From assembly GCF_024347075.1 (NCBI RefSeq), contig NZ_AP024900.1, positions 2,170,001 to 2,234,000 of the forward strand: a stretch of DNA of 64,000 bases, given 5' to 3'. The position numbers and the translations under genes are program-made. A model generated the notes under the pieces. That model did not search any database, was not told the DNA's origin, and was given only the letters and a program-made list of their open reading frames with translations. This DNA is from Vibrio rarus (lineage in GTDB: Bacteria > Pseudomonadota > Gammaproteobacteria > Enterobacterales > Vibrionaceae). Positions 1 through 8,255 of the stretch are shown in pieces (the first letter of the stretch is position 1; the number at the start of each line of letters is the position of its first letter).

Positions 1-20
1 ATCACAAACCGTTATGTGTT

Positions 21-3000
21 TCATCGTACTACTGGTGTACCATTTTGGTAGGCTTGTTTCATAACCTTGTTCGAGCTTTCTACAATGTACTCCAACGTAA
101 TGATCTCACCCAAGTTAACAATAAATAGATTTGAGCGTGGCTTTCCCAGCAATTCGCCAAACTTATCCAACCACTCTCTTGGCTTCGCTAGCTTCAATTC
201 TGCTGATAATTTACTCCAATGATCTAACCCTTCAGTATCTTGCAACATTGGGACTACTAACTCATTGAATTCTTGATAACCAATATCAACAGCAACTCTG
301 AAGCGTGATTTAGAATTAGTAGACAAATAGACCGACTTACATACATTCTCTCGAATCCCTTCTAGGTCTATTTCGCGCCATGCATTAAATGGCTCAAGCA
401 GTTCACGTTGTGCATATCGATTACCTACTGGCGTCAATTTATTGCTTTGCTCTATCTGTCTAATAGGAACTGAACCGTCTTCAGAAAAGTTAATCACTCC
501 ATTATCATGCGAAAAACCGCTTGCGCCTAAGCCTTCAACTGCAAACAATTGCCAAATATCCGTTCCATCAGCGTTTTTACGGCGGGCTCTATACGCACCA
601 GAGGCTTTACTAATGCGTGGTAAAGACCACTGCTTTCTTATCCCTTTATGTGAGCGAGTATTTAACTTCGTTTGAGGGAACACTTCTTGAATCAATGCAT
701 TAAATTCAACATCATCAAAGGGTTGCTTTGAGCCTTGATTGGTTTGAATAAATGTCATTTGAGATAATTTTTGCCAGTGTGCCATCCCTGGATAGTGCAA
801 CGATTTTTTTGAAACTTTCTTACTCTTACTATTCAAATATGATGATTTAGGCTCAAACTTAATCGTAAAGTGCTTCGCATTAGTTAGATCGACAGCTTTT
901 GCATACATCTTCTTCATATCATCGTAAATTGCAGTACGAAGATTGGTCTTTTGAGTGGTGTAGTACAGTGCTCCTAGCAAGTCAGCGGCCAATAGTTCAC
1001 TCTCTGAGCATGACTGTTTTGCCACTTTTTCCAACAACTCAAAAGCACAACTTTTGTTTACGCTAAACGCTTTAAACCCCTTACCAACTGTTTGTTGGAT
1101 TTGGTTTAAATCCTTCTTAGCCTTATTCAAATATGGGAACAATGCTTGCCACCAAATCTGAGGGGCTTCAGCATCAAGCAACCATGACACATTATTGGTA
1201 TTAAAGCCGATACCTAACTTATCTTGCATCACGATGAGTGGCATAAAGTGTTCCGAATACAAACCATCTTTAAACAATTGTTTACTGCTAATTGAATCCT
1301 TTTCATACTTCAATTTCGACTCGATGCGTACTACTTTTGCGTTATCAGGGATAAGTTTTTTAAGCCAATCACTTCCCTCTAAACCGGCCGTTTGTAAAAT
1401 ATCTCTTGTATGTGGTTGCTTCAACGCCTGTGCCATGACCATTGCTGCATCTATCATATGGCTAGCAACGGGTTGTAGCTTTTTCTTTTCGTACTCTGGA
1501 TGCGCTGTACTTAATAGGTCACGCTCTTGGGATGCCAAATCAGCTTGAATATAAGCAACATCAAAGCTGATTTGATTCACATTATACAACTGCTTGATCT
1601 TTTGCATGATCAATTTTGCTAAGAAAGCCTGCGTGCCATTTACCCTAGTCTTGTTTGACTGATGCAAGAGTCGCATTAATTCTGTACGTAATGATTCAAC
1701 AAATAAGCCATGACGAATTGAACGTTGAATTTCTGGCTCTAGTTTATCAAAACCAATGATATCTTGACCAAGCACTCCTTGGCAGTTTGCAATGATTATC
1801 TCTTCAATCGCTTGCCTGTCATGATGACCAAACTGCTTATGGAGATAGCTATCATGCAAGTCTGACAAAGAGTAGTAACTGCGATCTTTCAAACTATTGC
1901 CTTGCGTTGAGCAGTAAATTAGGTTTGCTTCATGATTGAACACTCCTTTATTTCTCCCACGTGATTCAGCTCTTGAGATGATATGGTCTATCTCACCACC
2001 AAGACTTAAAGCTGTTCCCGTATAAGGGCAGATTCCTTTTGAAGCTTGTTTGATACGATCTGTTTTTTCTAACCATTGCCCCTCTTCTTTCTCTGCTCTT
2101 TTGGCACTGTCTTGGCTTTTTTTCGAGTTTTTCTTGATGCTATGAAGATCCGCCGTAAAGTTAAAACGGTTCTCTTCTAAGATAATGGGAATAGTGATTG
2201 TTTGACCCACAGATTCGGCAGGCAGCTGTTCAATCTTCGCCAAAGCAATTTTGTAAGCCTGCTTGTCCATCAATCTAGCTAGCAAGCCATCAAATGGTCT
2301 GGTTGTGTCCGCAGGAAGCCTTAATGCAAAAGCCCCCTCTTGAGATCTTCCTCTATAATCAGTACCTTGATGAATAGTCGAACGCCATTGATTCTCTTTA
2401 GTACACGCACGACAGTTTTTACTAAACCCTTTTTGGTCTTGTTCTAGCAAATTATAAAGCTTCGCTAGGTCAAAAATATTATTGAACCGTTGGGCTGAAA
2501 TACCTAATCTGTTCGCAATGAGCTCTGCAACTTTACTTGTTGCTTCATCAAGTTCTAGTAGCTTTTTATCCTCAACTTTTTTCTTATTCTCTTTGAGCCA
2601 ACGGTTTTGCTTCATTTTATGATTGAAGGCGTTTCCGTACTCTTTCTGGCAATCGGCTGCAAATTTACACCAACCTTTAACACCACGTTTACCCACTCTT
2701 GGGTTTTCTCGCCACAAATTATTGAGCACCACCACCTTTTCATCATCGACTTCGCAGCTTAGCGCTCCAGAGATAAGTTCATTGAGTTGATTCGCTTTAT
2801 GTGGCGGCTTGGTATTACAGACAGACAACAGATTATCAGCTGAACTAAACCACAAAGCACTGCGTGAGGCATTAGTTTCTTGATAAAAGGTCTGAACGAA
2901 TTGAACAAAAGCATCAAATTGACCATTAAGGAGTCTTGCTAGTCTATCTTTTGCTCGAGTAACAAATTCACCATACTCTTTATCTTTCCCAACCCATGCT

Positions 3001-4229
3001 CGCAGTTGGAATGGATCATGCAAAGCACTTAGCTCTAAACACCTTTGAAGTGCTTGTGCCCACTGTTGCTCATTTTTAATCGACGACAAATCAAGTCCAG
3101 AACCAATATCTATTCCATGATTTTCAATCTCTTCTACAAGCTTAGGAACAATGGCTGTCCACCGAGGTAGATATTTTTCATTTTTCATTATCTGTGCTGT
3201 AATCAGCAAACTCTGACATTTTGGTGGTCTACGGTTGTTTTGATCCTCAAAAGCAGGGATAGAAATCTCTGGAGTCACCGTTTCAAATAGATCAATAATC
3301 GACTTATCACGATACGAAAATAGTGTGATTTGATTCTGCTTATCAATCGAGTCTTTCTTACAGTGCATAGCAGAGATATTACGATAAAAGACCTTATGCA
3401 GTTTTTGCGGATACCACTTATCACTAGACTGCATATCTTCATCATTAAAATAGCGACGCAAGACTCTTAACTGTAGATTGCTGACATGACCAACTAGGTT
3501 GGCAAACGCCTCTATTTTGTGCCCATTATTAGTTAAAAGCTCTCTTATACATTGATAGTCATGATGAATTAAAAGATCTTGACGAATGTTTTCAAGGTAC
3601 TTTCCTCGAATTTTGTGGCCATCCTGCTCTGCTTTAATGAAGGTATCTATCGCATTTTTAAATGCTTCAAACGCCTCACTTAACGTCGCTTTGTCTTCTT
3701 TGTAATCGCCGTGTAAGTTCTTCTTAAAATCCGCTTTTGTCAGTTTATACTCTGGAATATTCTTGAATGCCTTTGCTGATTCAACCGTAACCGTAATTGA
3801 TTGAAATACCTCAAACAAATTAGTGTTGAGTGGAATACTCGCAATAAAAGATTCAGCGAAAGGGTTACTAGAGGTTCGTGCTAACAGTGCTTCATCGACA
3901 TCTTCAGAAAGATAGGTAAAACCTCGGCGATTTAACAAGCTATTGATTGCTTCAACCTGCAACTTAGTCAATAAGGATTGAGGCAGTTGGTAGTGTTTTT
4001 CTAGAATCAGCCAAAGAAGACGCTTTGCCATTTTTCGACGTTTAGCGGCTCTAGTTTGATGCCTTCTAGCGGTTCTCTCTGCTTGAGAGTATTGGATATT
4101 GTCGGTATGCATTACTACCGAGCCAGACTTGACCGCTTGCTCCAATGCTTCACCAGCTTGATATTGGGTTAAGTAAACACCTGTATATTTTGAGCCCATA
4201 TCAAGCACAATAGGAGAAATTAATGTCAT
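21..4229 (-). CDS. cas9: Type II-B CRISPR-associated endonuclease Cas9 (1402 aa)
   Basis: This is an RNA-guided DNA endonuclease of the Francisella/Legionella (type II-B, Csx12) branch. All nuclease residues are visible: RuvC-I Asp10 in IVLDMGSKYTG, an Arg-rich bridge helix at about 52-70, RuvC-II Glu685 in IPIILEEN, HNH His749 in GGEIDHIISRAE, and RuvC-III His924/Asp927 in SHMIDA. Branch-typical blocks are NRRGF (~100), LRRYFND (~257) and NNRRPPKCQSLL (~331). A CxxC pair sits near 606-609. The length fits the 1370-1630 aa of II-B proteins. I chose the ATG that places Asp10 as in relatives; a TTG three codons upstream is possible and neither has a strong ribosome-binding site. The stop lies 20 bases from the window edge, so the usual downstream cas1, cas2, cas4, tracrRNA and array would be off-window. 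The family call is firm; activity is inferred. Confidence 0.96.
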   Translation of the reverse strand: MTLISPIVLDMGSKYTGVYLTQYQAGEALEQAVKSGSVVMHTDNIQYSQAERTARRHQTRAAKRRKMAKRLLWLILEKHYQLPQSLLTKLQVEAINSLLNRRGFTYLSEDVDEALLARTSSNPFAESFIASIPLNTNLFEVFQSITVTVESAKAFKNIPEYKLTKADFKKNLHGDYKEDKATLSEAFEAFKNAIDTFIKAEQDGHKIRGKYLENIRQDLLIHHDYQCIRELLTNNGHKIEAFANLVGHVSNLQLRVLRRYFNDEDMQSSDKWYPQKLHKVFYRNISAMHCKKDSIDKQNQITLFSYRDKSIIDLFETVTPEISIPAFEDQNNRRPPKCQSLLITAQIMKNEKYLPRWTAIVPKLVEEIENHGIDIGSGLDLSSIKNEQQWAQALQRCLELSALHDPFQLRAWVGKDKEYGEFVTRAKDRLARLLNGQFDAFVQFVQTFYQETNASRSALWFSSADNLLSVCNTKPPHKANQLNELISGALSCEVDDEKVVVLNNLWRENPRVGKRGVKGWCKFAADCQKEYGNAFNHKMKQNRWLKENKKKVEDKKLLELDEATSKVAELIANRLGISAQRFNNIFDLAKLYNLLEQDQKGFSKNCRACTKENQWRSTIHQGTDYRGRSQEGAFALRLPADTTRPFDGLLARLMDKQAYKIALAKIEQLPAESVGQTITIPIILEENRFNFTADLHSIKKNSKKSQDSAKRAEKEEGQWLEKTDRIKQASKGICPYTGTALSLGGEIDHIISRAESRGRNKGVFNHEANLIYCSTQGNSLKDRSYYSLSDLHDSYLHKQFGHHDRQAIEEIIIANCQGVLGQDIIGFDKLEPEIQRSIRHGLFVESLRTELMRLLHQSNKTRVNGTQAFLAKLIMQKIKQLYNVNQISFDVAYIQADLASQERDLLSTAHPEYEKKKLQPVASHMIDAAMVMAQALKQPHTRDILQTAGLEGSDWLKKLIPDNAKVVRIESKLKYEKDSISSKQLFKDGLYSEHFMPLIVMQDKLGIGFNTNNVSWLLDAEAPQIWWQALFPYLNKAKKDLNQIQQTVGKGFKAFSVNKSCAFELLEKVAKQSCSESELLAADLLGALYYTTQKTNLRTAIYDDMKKMYAKAVDLTNAKHFTIKFEPKSSYLNSKSKKVSKKSLHYPGMAHWQKLSQMTFIQTNQGSKQPFDDVEFNALIQEVFPQTKLNTRSHKGIRKQWSLPRISKASGAYRARRKNADGTDIWQLFAVEGLGASGFSHDNGVINFSEDGSVPIRQIEQSNKLTPVGNRYAQRELLEPFNAWREIDLEGIRENVCKSVYLSTNSKSRFRVAVDIGYQEFNELVVPMLQDTEGLDHWSKLSAELKLAKPREWLDKFGELLGKPRSNLFIVNLGEIITLEYIVESSNKVMKQAYQNGTPVVR

Positions 4230-4551
4230 CTTAGTCAACTGATTTATAAGGATAATAGAGTTAATATACCCATCTCAGGCAGGTATCTCCTAGACAAGCT
4301 TCACATTATTCGTGACTCTGATGTGTTGGACGTACCTCCGTTTTAGAGTAAGGCTTATATCCTTGTAATGATCCAGTTTTTTGGAGACTTTCTAAGCGTT
4401 CTACCACCACAATATCCTGTTACTTTTCCTTACATCTCATCGAGTTATCACTGAAATTAAAATGTAAGCAATAAGGTCTCCTTGAGCGAACGTTTCAATA
4501 TCAACTCACTCTCGTGTTTATAACGACGAGTTAAAATGCATAGGCAAGTCA
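4230..4551. other. Intergenic region between cas9 and the DoxX-like gene
   Basis: No ORF of note lies in this divergent spacer, which must hold the promoters of both flanking genes. It contains a 7-bp inverted repeat (CTTACAT/ATGTAAG, about 4429-4467) enclosing CACTGAAATT at about 4449-4458. That string resembles the TGAAAC end typical of type II-B CRISPR repeats. A short CTCGT/ACGAG hairpin lies near 4511-4530. I see no second repeat copy and no spacer array here. Confidence 0.4.
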
Positions 4552-4953
4552 ATGGACCAAAAATTACAATCTAAATTATCAATTAGCCTTTTATCACTGC
4601 GAATAGGCATCTTTATCGTGTTCTTGTTCTGGGGACTAGATAAAATTTTAGTGCCTGAACATGCAGTCAGAGTGCTATCCGGTTTTTATGGCATAAAAAT
4701 TTCTGAGAGTGCGGCAATCGCGCTTGGTGTGGCACAAATGGTGTTCTTGGGGACATTCTTGTTGGGTATGTGGAAGAAGATAACCTATGGCGCTATTTTT
4801 CTTTTGCACGCAAGCTCAACTTTATCATCGTTTGCTAAATATCTTGACCCATTCAGTAACTTACTCTTTTTCGCAGCCTGGCCGATGCTAGCCGCGTGTT
4901 TTGTTCTTTATATACTGCGTGACTATGATACTTACGTCATCGGGAAGAAATAA
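4552..4953 (+). CDS. DoxX-like small integral membrane protein (133 aa)
   Basis: A four-helix membrane protein is predicted. Hydrophobic stretches lie at about residues 10-30, 52-75, 78-97 and 103-123, and the N-terminal helix contains RIGIFIVFLFWGLDKILVP. That arrangement matches the DoxX/DoxD superfamily, whose bacterial members are mostly uncharacterised and are linked to redox or quinone-related functions. The start ATG follows a weak AGG motif. It is monocistronic: it diverges from cas9 and is followed by a good terminator. The family assignment rests on topology and general sequence character, and no catalytic motif can be named. Confidence 0.6.
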   Translation: MDQKLQSKLSISLLSLRIGIFIVFLFWGLDKILVPEHAVRVLSGFYGIKISESAAIALGVAQMVFLGTFLLGMWKKITYGAIFLLHASSTLSSFAKYLDPFSNLLFFAAWPMLAACFVLYILRDYDTYVIGKK

Positions 4954-4989
4954 AAGCTCAATGCTGATATAAGTGATTAATCTAAAAAA

Positions 4990-5016
4990 GAGCCGCGCTT
5001 TATAGTGCGGTTCTTT
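4990..5016 (+). terminator. Intrinsic terminator after the DoxX-like gene
   Basis: GAGCCGCGC and GTGCGGTTC pair with G-U wobbles around a TTTATA loop and are followed by TTCTTT. The hairpin is preceded by an A-run, so it may work in both directions. Confidence 0.75.
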
Positions 5017-5502
5017 GTATGGAAGGCTAACGATATATAGGTTGAGAGCGCTCGACACTGTAGCGACAAGTAATGCGCACTCTCACGCATAAGCATTACT
5101 TGCTAGATAACGAGGTCGAATGTCGCCAGTCTAAAGTTTATCGTAGCGGGCTAAGTTTAAGAAAAATACAAATCGAGCAAGTATCTAGCCAAGGTTTTTT
5201 ATTCAACCTGACACTGTTTAATGTATCCCCCTTTGAAGCCTTATATACTCATCAAAGCGCCTATTTACATTGACATCTTATATGACAAATCCCAGCATAC
5301 ATTGGCTTTACTCTCAATTTTTCGTCTAATGAAATTCCACATAAAATGCATTAATAATGAAATAGAACATCCATTTATTTGAAGTTGGTTGTATGCTGCC
5401 ACTTTAAAATGTGATCTAGTTGTCATATCTCAGCTTATGTGCTTTTTTTCAGCAATCGTACACCTACTATGTATGACAATAATACATACAAAAGGTCAGA
5501 TT
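5017..5502. other. Intergenic region before the first alginate lyase
   Basis: No convincing gene is seen. A 10-bp perfect inverted repeat (CAAGTAATGC/GCATTACTTG, 5067-5102, 16-base loop) lies in the left part. A 66-codon ORF starting inside it has no ribosome-binding site and no recognisable product. The right part is AT-rich and should carry the alginate lyase promoter, with AAAGG just before the ATG at 5503. Confidence 0.4.
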
Positions 5503-6546
5503 ATGAAACAAGGTCTCATACTTGCTAGCTCACTTTTACTTGCATTTCCAACTTTAGCTAATGTTGCCAACAATGGGGTTTCTCACCCTGTTCCGGCTGA
5601 TAATTTCAACATGCAAAACTGGAAAATCACCATTCCATCAGACATCAATAAAGACGGTAAAATTGATGAGATTGAAGGTGTGGCAATGATGAGCTACTCA
5701 CATTCAGACTTTTTCCACTTGGATAAAGACGGCAATCTAGTATTTGAAGTGCATAATAAAGCGATTACAACTAAGAACTCTAAGAACGCACGTTCTGAGC
5801 TTCGTCAAATGCCTCGTGGCGCTAACTTCGATAATATCCTAACTGACTCTAAATTGAACCAATGGGCTCTTTCTAGCCACCCTCATGCTGATCAATACAG
5901 CGGCATTGGCGGAACTCTAGAAGGTACTGTAAAAGTTAACCATGTTTCAATGCATTCTAAATTCCCTGAAAAATACCCTGCATACTCTGTTGTTGTAGGT
6001 CAAATTCACTCGAAGAAACATAACTCTCAAATTAAAGCTAAAACAGGCTACGGCTACGGTAACGAGCCACTGAAGATTTTTTATAAAAAATTCCCAAATC
6101 AAAAGTACGGTTCAGTATTTTGGAACTACGAGCGTAACCTAGCGAAAAAAGATCCAAACCGTATTGATATTGCGCACCCTGTATGGGGTAACACTTGGGA
6201 AAATCCAGCCGATCCTGGTAAAGCTGGTATCGCACTTGGTGAAGAGTTCAGCTATAAAGTAGAAGTTAAGGGCACTATGATGCATCTAACTTTCACAACC
6301 GCTCGACACGATACCGTGAAATACGATATTGACCTAAGCAAAGGCATTGATGATAAAGATAATGTCCATGGTTATGCAGAAGATGACTTCTACTTTAAAG
6401 CGGGTGCATACGGTCAATGTAGCGTAAGTGAAACTCACCCTGTTTGGGGTACAGGTTGTGCAGGTACTGGTGACTTCGCTATCGATAAGAAAAATGGCGA
6501 CTACAACAGCGTAACCTTCTCTGCTTTGAAACTTAACGGTAAGTAA
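5503..6546 (+). CDS. Secreted alginate lyase, polysaccharide lyase family 7 (347 aa)
   Basis: This enzyme should cleave alginate by beta-elimination outside the cytoplasm. Residues 1-19 form a signal peptide ending near TLAN. The three PL7 hallmark blocks are present: RSELR at 97-101, QIH at 167-169 and YFKAGAYGQ at about 297-305, supplying the Arg, Gln/His and Tyr of the active site. In this family QIH rather than QVH goes with activity on G-containing stretches. Residues 47-58 (DINKDGKIDEIE) fit an EF-hand-type calcium loop. The start was set at the Met preceded by AAAGG and followed by the signal peptide; an upstream in-frame ATG at 5389 lacks both. It is followed by a terminator, and a paralogue lies at 8256-9314. 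Confidence 0.93.
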   Translation: MKQGLILASSLLLAFPTLANVANNGVSHPVPADNFNMQNWKITIPSDINKDGKIDEIEGVAMMSYSHSDFFHLDKDGNLVFEVHNKAITTKNSKNARSELRQMPRGANFDNILTDSKLNQWALSSHPHADQYSGIGGTLEGTVKVNHVSMHSKFPEKYPAYSVVVGQIHSKKHNSQIKAKTGYGYGNEPLKIFYKKFPNQKYGSVFWNYERNLAKKDPNRIDIAHPVWGNTWENPADPGKAGIALGEEFSYKVEVKGTMMHLTFTTARHDTVKYDIDLSKGIDDKDNVHGYAEDDFYFKAGAYGQCSVSETHPVWGTGCAGTGDFAIDKKNGDYNSVTFSALKLNGK

Positions 6547-6590
6547 TCACATTAATCAATATTAACGATTAAACCAATTACTCCACAATA

Positions 6591-6626
6591 AGGCTCTTCA
6601 CATTGTTTATGTGAAGAGCCTTTTTT
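6591..6626 (+). terminator. Intrinsic terminator after alginate lyase 1
   Basis: A near-perfect 13-bp stem (AGGCTCTTCACAT/ATGTGAAGAGCC, loop TGTTT) is followed immediately by six T residues. The rest of the 6547-6851 gap shows only AT-rich sequence that presumably holds the kduD promoter. Confidence 0.92.
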
Positions 6627-6851
6627 CTGGGCTAATCTCAAGCAATCTGCCCATGCTCTCTGACACATTTCATGCCTTTATCTATTCATCCTTATTAAGT
6701 AGTCCATATCCATACAAATAAAAACCAAGTGTGTGATTTATTTTTAAAACGGCTTTTCATTTTACTTGATTGAACTGTTTATTTTGGTTAAGGTTACTTC
6801 ATGAACAGCGACGCATCGTAGCTCAAACGTGATGACACAAAGGAAAAAAAT

Positions 6852-7613
6852 ATGACTCTCAATGCATTTGATATCAAAAATAAAGTAGCAATAGTGACGG
6901 GCTGTGACACAGGACTGGGACAAGGCATGGCTTTAGCTCTTGCCAATGCAGGTTGTGATATTGTCGGAGTTAATATCGTTGAACCTAGTGAAACAATCCA
7001 GAAGATAGAAGCAACAGGACGCAAGTTCATTGATATTCGCGCAAACTTAATGAAACTAGATGATATTCCTACAATCATTGAACGTGCTGTGAGCGAGTTT
7101 GGTCGTATCGATATTTTGGTGAACAATGCAGGTATCATTCGTCGCAATGATGCGATTGATTTTACAGAGCAAGACTGGGACGACGTTATGGACATTAACA
7201 TCAAGTCCGTGTTCTTCATGTCTCAAGCGGTGGCAAAACAATTTATTGCTCAAGGTGAAGGCGGCAAAATTATTAATGTCGCCTCTATGCTCTCTTTCCA
7301 AGGCGGTATACGTGTTCCTTCTTACACCGCCTCTAAAAGTGGTGTCATGGGTGTCACTCGTTTAATGGCAAATGAATGGGCAAGCCATAACATCAATGTT
7401 AACGCTATTGCACCAGGATATATGGCTACCAACAATACAGCTGCTCTACGTGCTGACGAGTCGCGTAACGCTGCTATTATTGAGCGTATTCCTGCTGGGC
7501 GCTGGGGCACTCCTGAAGATTTGGCTGGCCCATGTGTGTTCCTTGCTTCAAGTGCTTCAGATTACATCAATGGCTATACCATTGCCGTTGATGGTGGCTG
7601 GTTATCTCGCTAA
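6852..7613 (+). CDS. kduD: 2-dehydro-3-deoxy-D-gluconate 5-dehydrogenase, SDR family (253 aa)
   Basis: A classical short-chain dehydrogenase/reductase. The N-terminal TGCDTGLGQG binds the NAD(P) cofactor, NNAG lies at about residue 91, and the catalytic Ser...YTASKSG block at about 155-162 supplies Tyr and Lys. Length and sequence match KduD, which interconverts 2,5-diketo-3-deoxygluconate and 2-keto-3-deoxygluconate in uronate breakdown. Its place between two alginate lyases suggests it handles the unsaturated-uronate products of alginate, possibly as a DEH reductase; that role is inferred. The start is preceded by AAAGGA. It appears monocistronic. Confidence 0.88.
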   Translation: MTLNAFDIKNKVAIVTGCDTGLGQGMALALANAGCDIVGVNIVEPSETIQKIEATGRKFIDIRANLMKLDDIPTIIERAVSEFGRIDILVNNAGIIRRNDAIDFTEQDWDDVMDINIKSVFFMSQAVAKQFIAQGEGGKIINVASMLSFQGGIRVPSYTASKSGVMGVTRLMANEWASHNINVNAIAPGYMATNNTAALRADESRNAAIIERIPAGRWGTPEDLAGPCVFLASSASDYINGYTIAVDGGWLSR

Positions 7614-7686
7614 TCAATCAGCCAAAAGTGGGGAAGTAACGTTTGTTTTAAATTGGGCTCAGTTGCAAAAATAAACACTAGGGTTT

Positions 7687-7794
7687 AAGTAAAAACATCC
7701 AGCTTAAAATTTTGGCATGTTTATACATATCAAAGCTGTCAATCTCAAGTTTTCAGCATGGCTTTAGGGGAGCTAAAAGCTGGATGTTGTTTAC
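7687..7794. repeat. Inverted-repeat element of about 108 bp
   Basis: Long imperfect arms of about 19 bases face each other: AAGTAAA-ACATCCAGCTT on the left and AAGCTGGATGT-TTTACTT on the right, including 12 bp that match perfectly. A smaller AAAGC/GCTTT stem lies inside. The structure could form a long hairpin RNA or be a miniature element. It does not match an integron attC site, because the GTTRRRY and RYYYAAC ends are missing. Confidence 0.55.
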
Positions 7795-7856
7795 TTTTTG
7801 CAGTGAGATCAACGCAGTGAACAAGTGTTTTCACCCGCAAAGCTAATCAACAACTG

Positions 7857-8013
7857 ATACCATCACACTAAGTCAGTGATCAGAAATAGCGCAGGAAAAA
7901 TGCTCAAAAACAAGGCAGAATTTTCGATAAGTCGTTATTCTACAATCAAAAATTGTAACGCAGTTATCGAGTATTTTAACAAGCTAAAATGACCCGTTAT
8001 TTAGTACGATTGG
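7857..8013 (+). repeat. Vibrio-type palindromic intergenic repeat, copy A
   Basis: A ~157-bp non-coding repeat beginning near GATACCAT and ending near ACGATTGG. Its core resembles the copy at 31012-31165: both share ACAAGGC, then TCAAAAATTG, AACGC, GTTATC and TTTTAACAAGCT in the same order. Its right half also matches the inverted half copy at 29074-29140. It fills much of the gap after kduD, and no gene is seen there. Confidence 0.75.
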
Positions 8014-8032
8014 AGTTATAACGCTAGATACC

Positions 8033-8074
8033 AAAGAGGCCATCAGTAAAAACTGATGGCCTCTTTGCTTTCCA
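8033..8074 (+). terminator. Strong hairpin after the repeat, probable terminator
   Basis: A 15-bp stem (AAAGAGGCCATCAGT/ACTGATGGCCTCTTT) with an AAAA loop is followed by GCTTT. It lies 420 bases after kduD and could terminate read-through in either direction between the two convergent genes. Confidence 0.7.
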
Positions 8075-8075
8075 T

Positions 8076-8103
8076 AAAAAAGAGCCTGCACATGGCAAGC
8101 TCT
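8076..8103 (-). terminator. Intrinsic terminator after alginate lyase 2
   Basis: On the minus strand GAGCTTGC and GCAGGCTC pair around CATGT and are followed by six T residues. The hairpin lies about 150 bases past the stop codon of the lipoprotein lyase. Confidence 0.7.
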
Positions 8104-8255
8104 GAAACTATGAGGAAGAATTGAACGTTAATCCAAGGCAAATATCCATTGATACCTTTTTCAATCCTTTAGCCCTCACAGCGAATCAAGATGCTAGCCC
8201 CCACTAAACATCTTGATATGCTCATCGGCATAAGAGTTATGCCACTTAGCCAATA

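Noticed and set aside
1195..1548. 117-codon ORF antisense to cas9
   Set aside because: It is a reading-frame shadow of the conserved cas9 gene with no independent support.
4230..4551. CRISPR array or tracrRNA upstream of cas9
   Set aside because: Only one repeat-like string is present, with no periodic repeats or spacers and no clear terminator-ended RNA; kept only as a low-interest observation.
5073..5273. 66-codon ORF after the DoxX-like gene
   Set aside because: No ribosome-binding site, no recognisable product, and its start lies inside an inverted repeat.
7687..7794. Integron attC (VCR-type) site
   Set aside because: The required GTTRRRY and RYYYAAC core sites are absent and no cassette or integrase is nearby.
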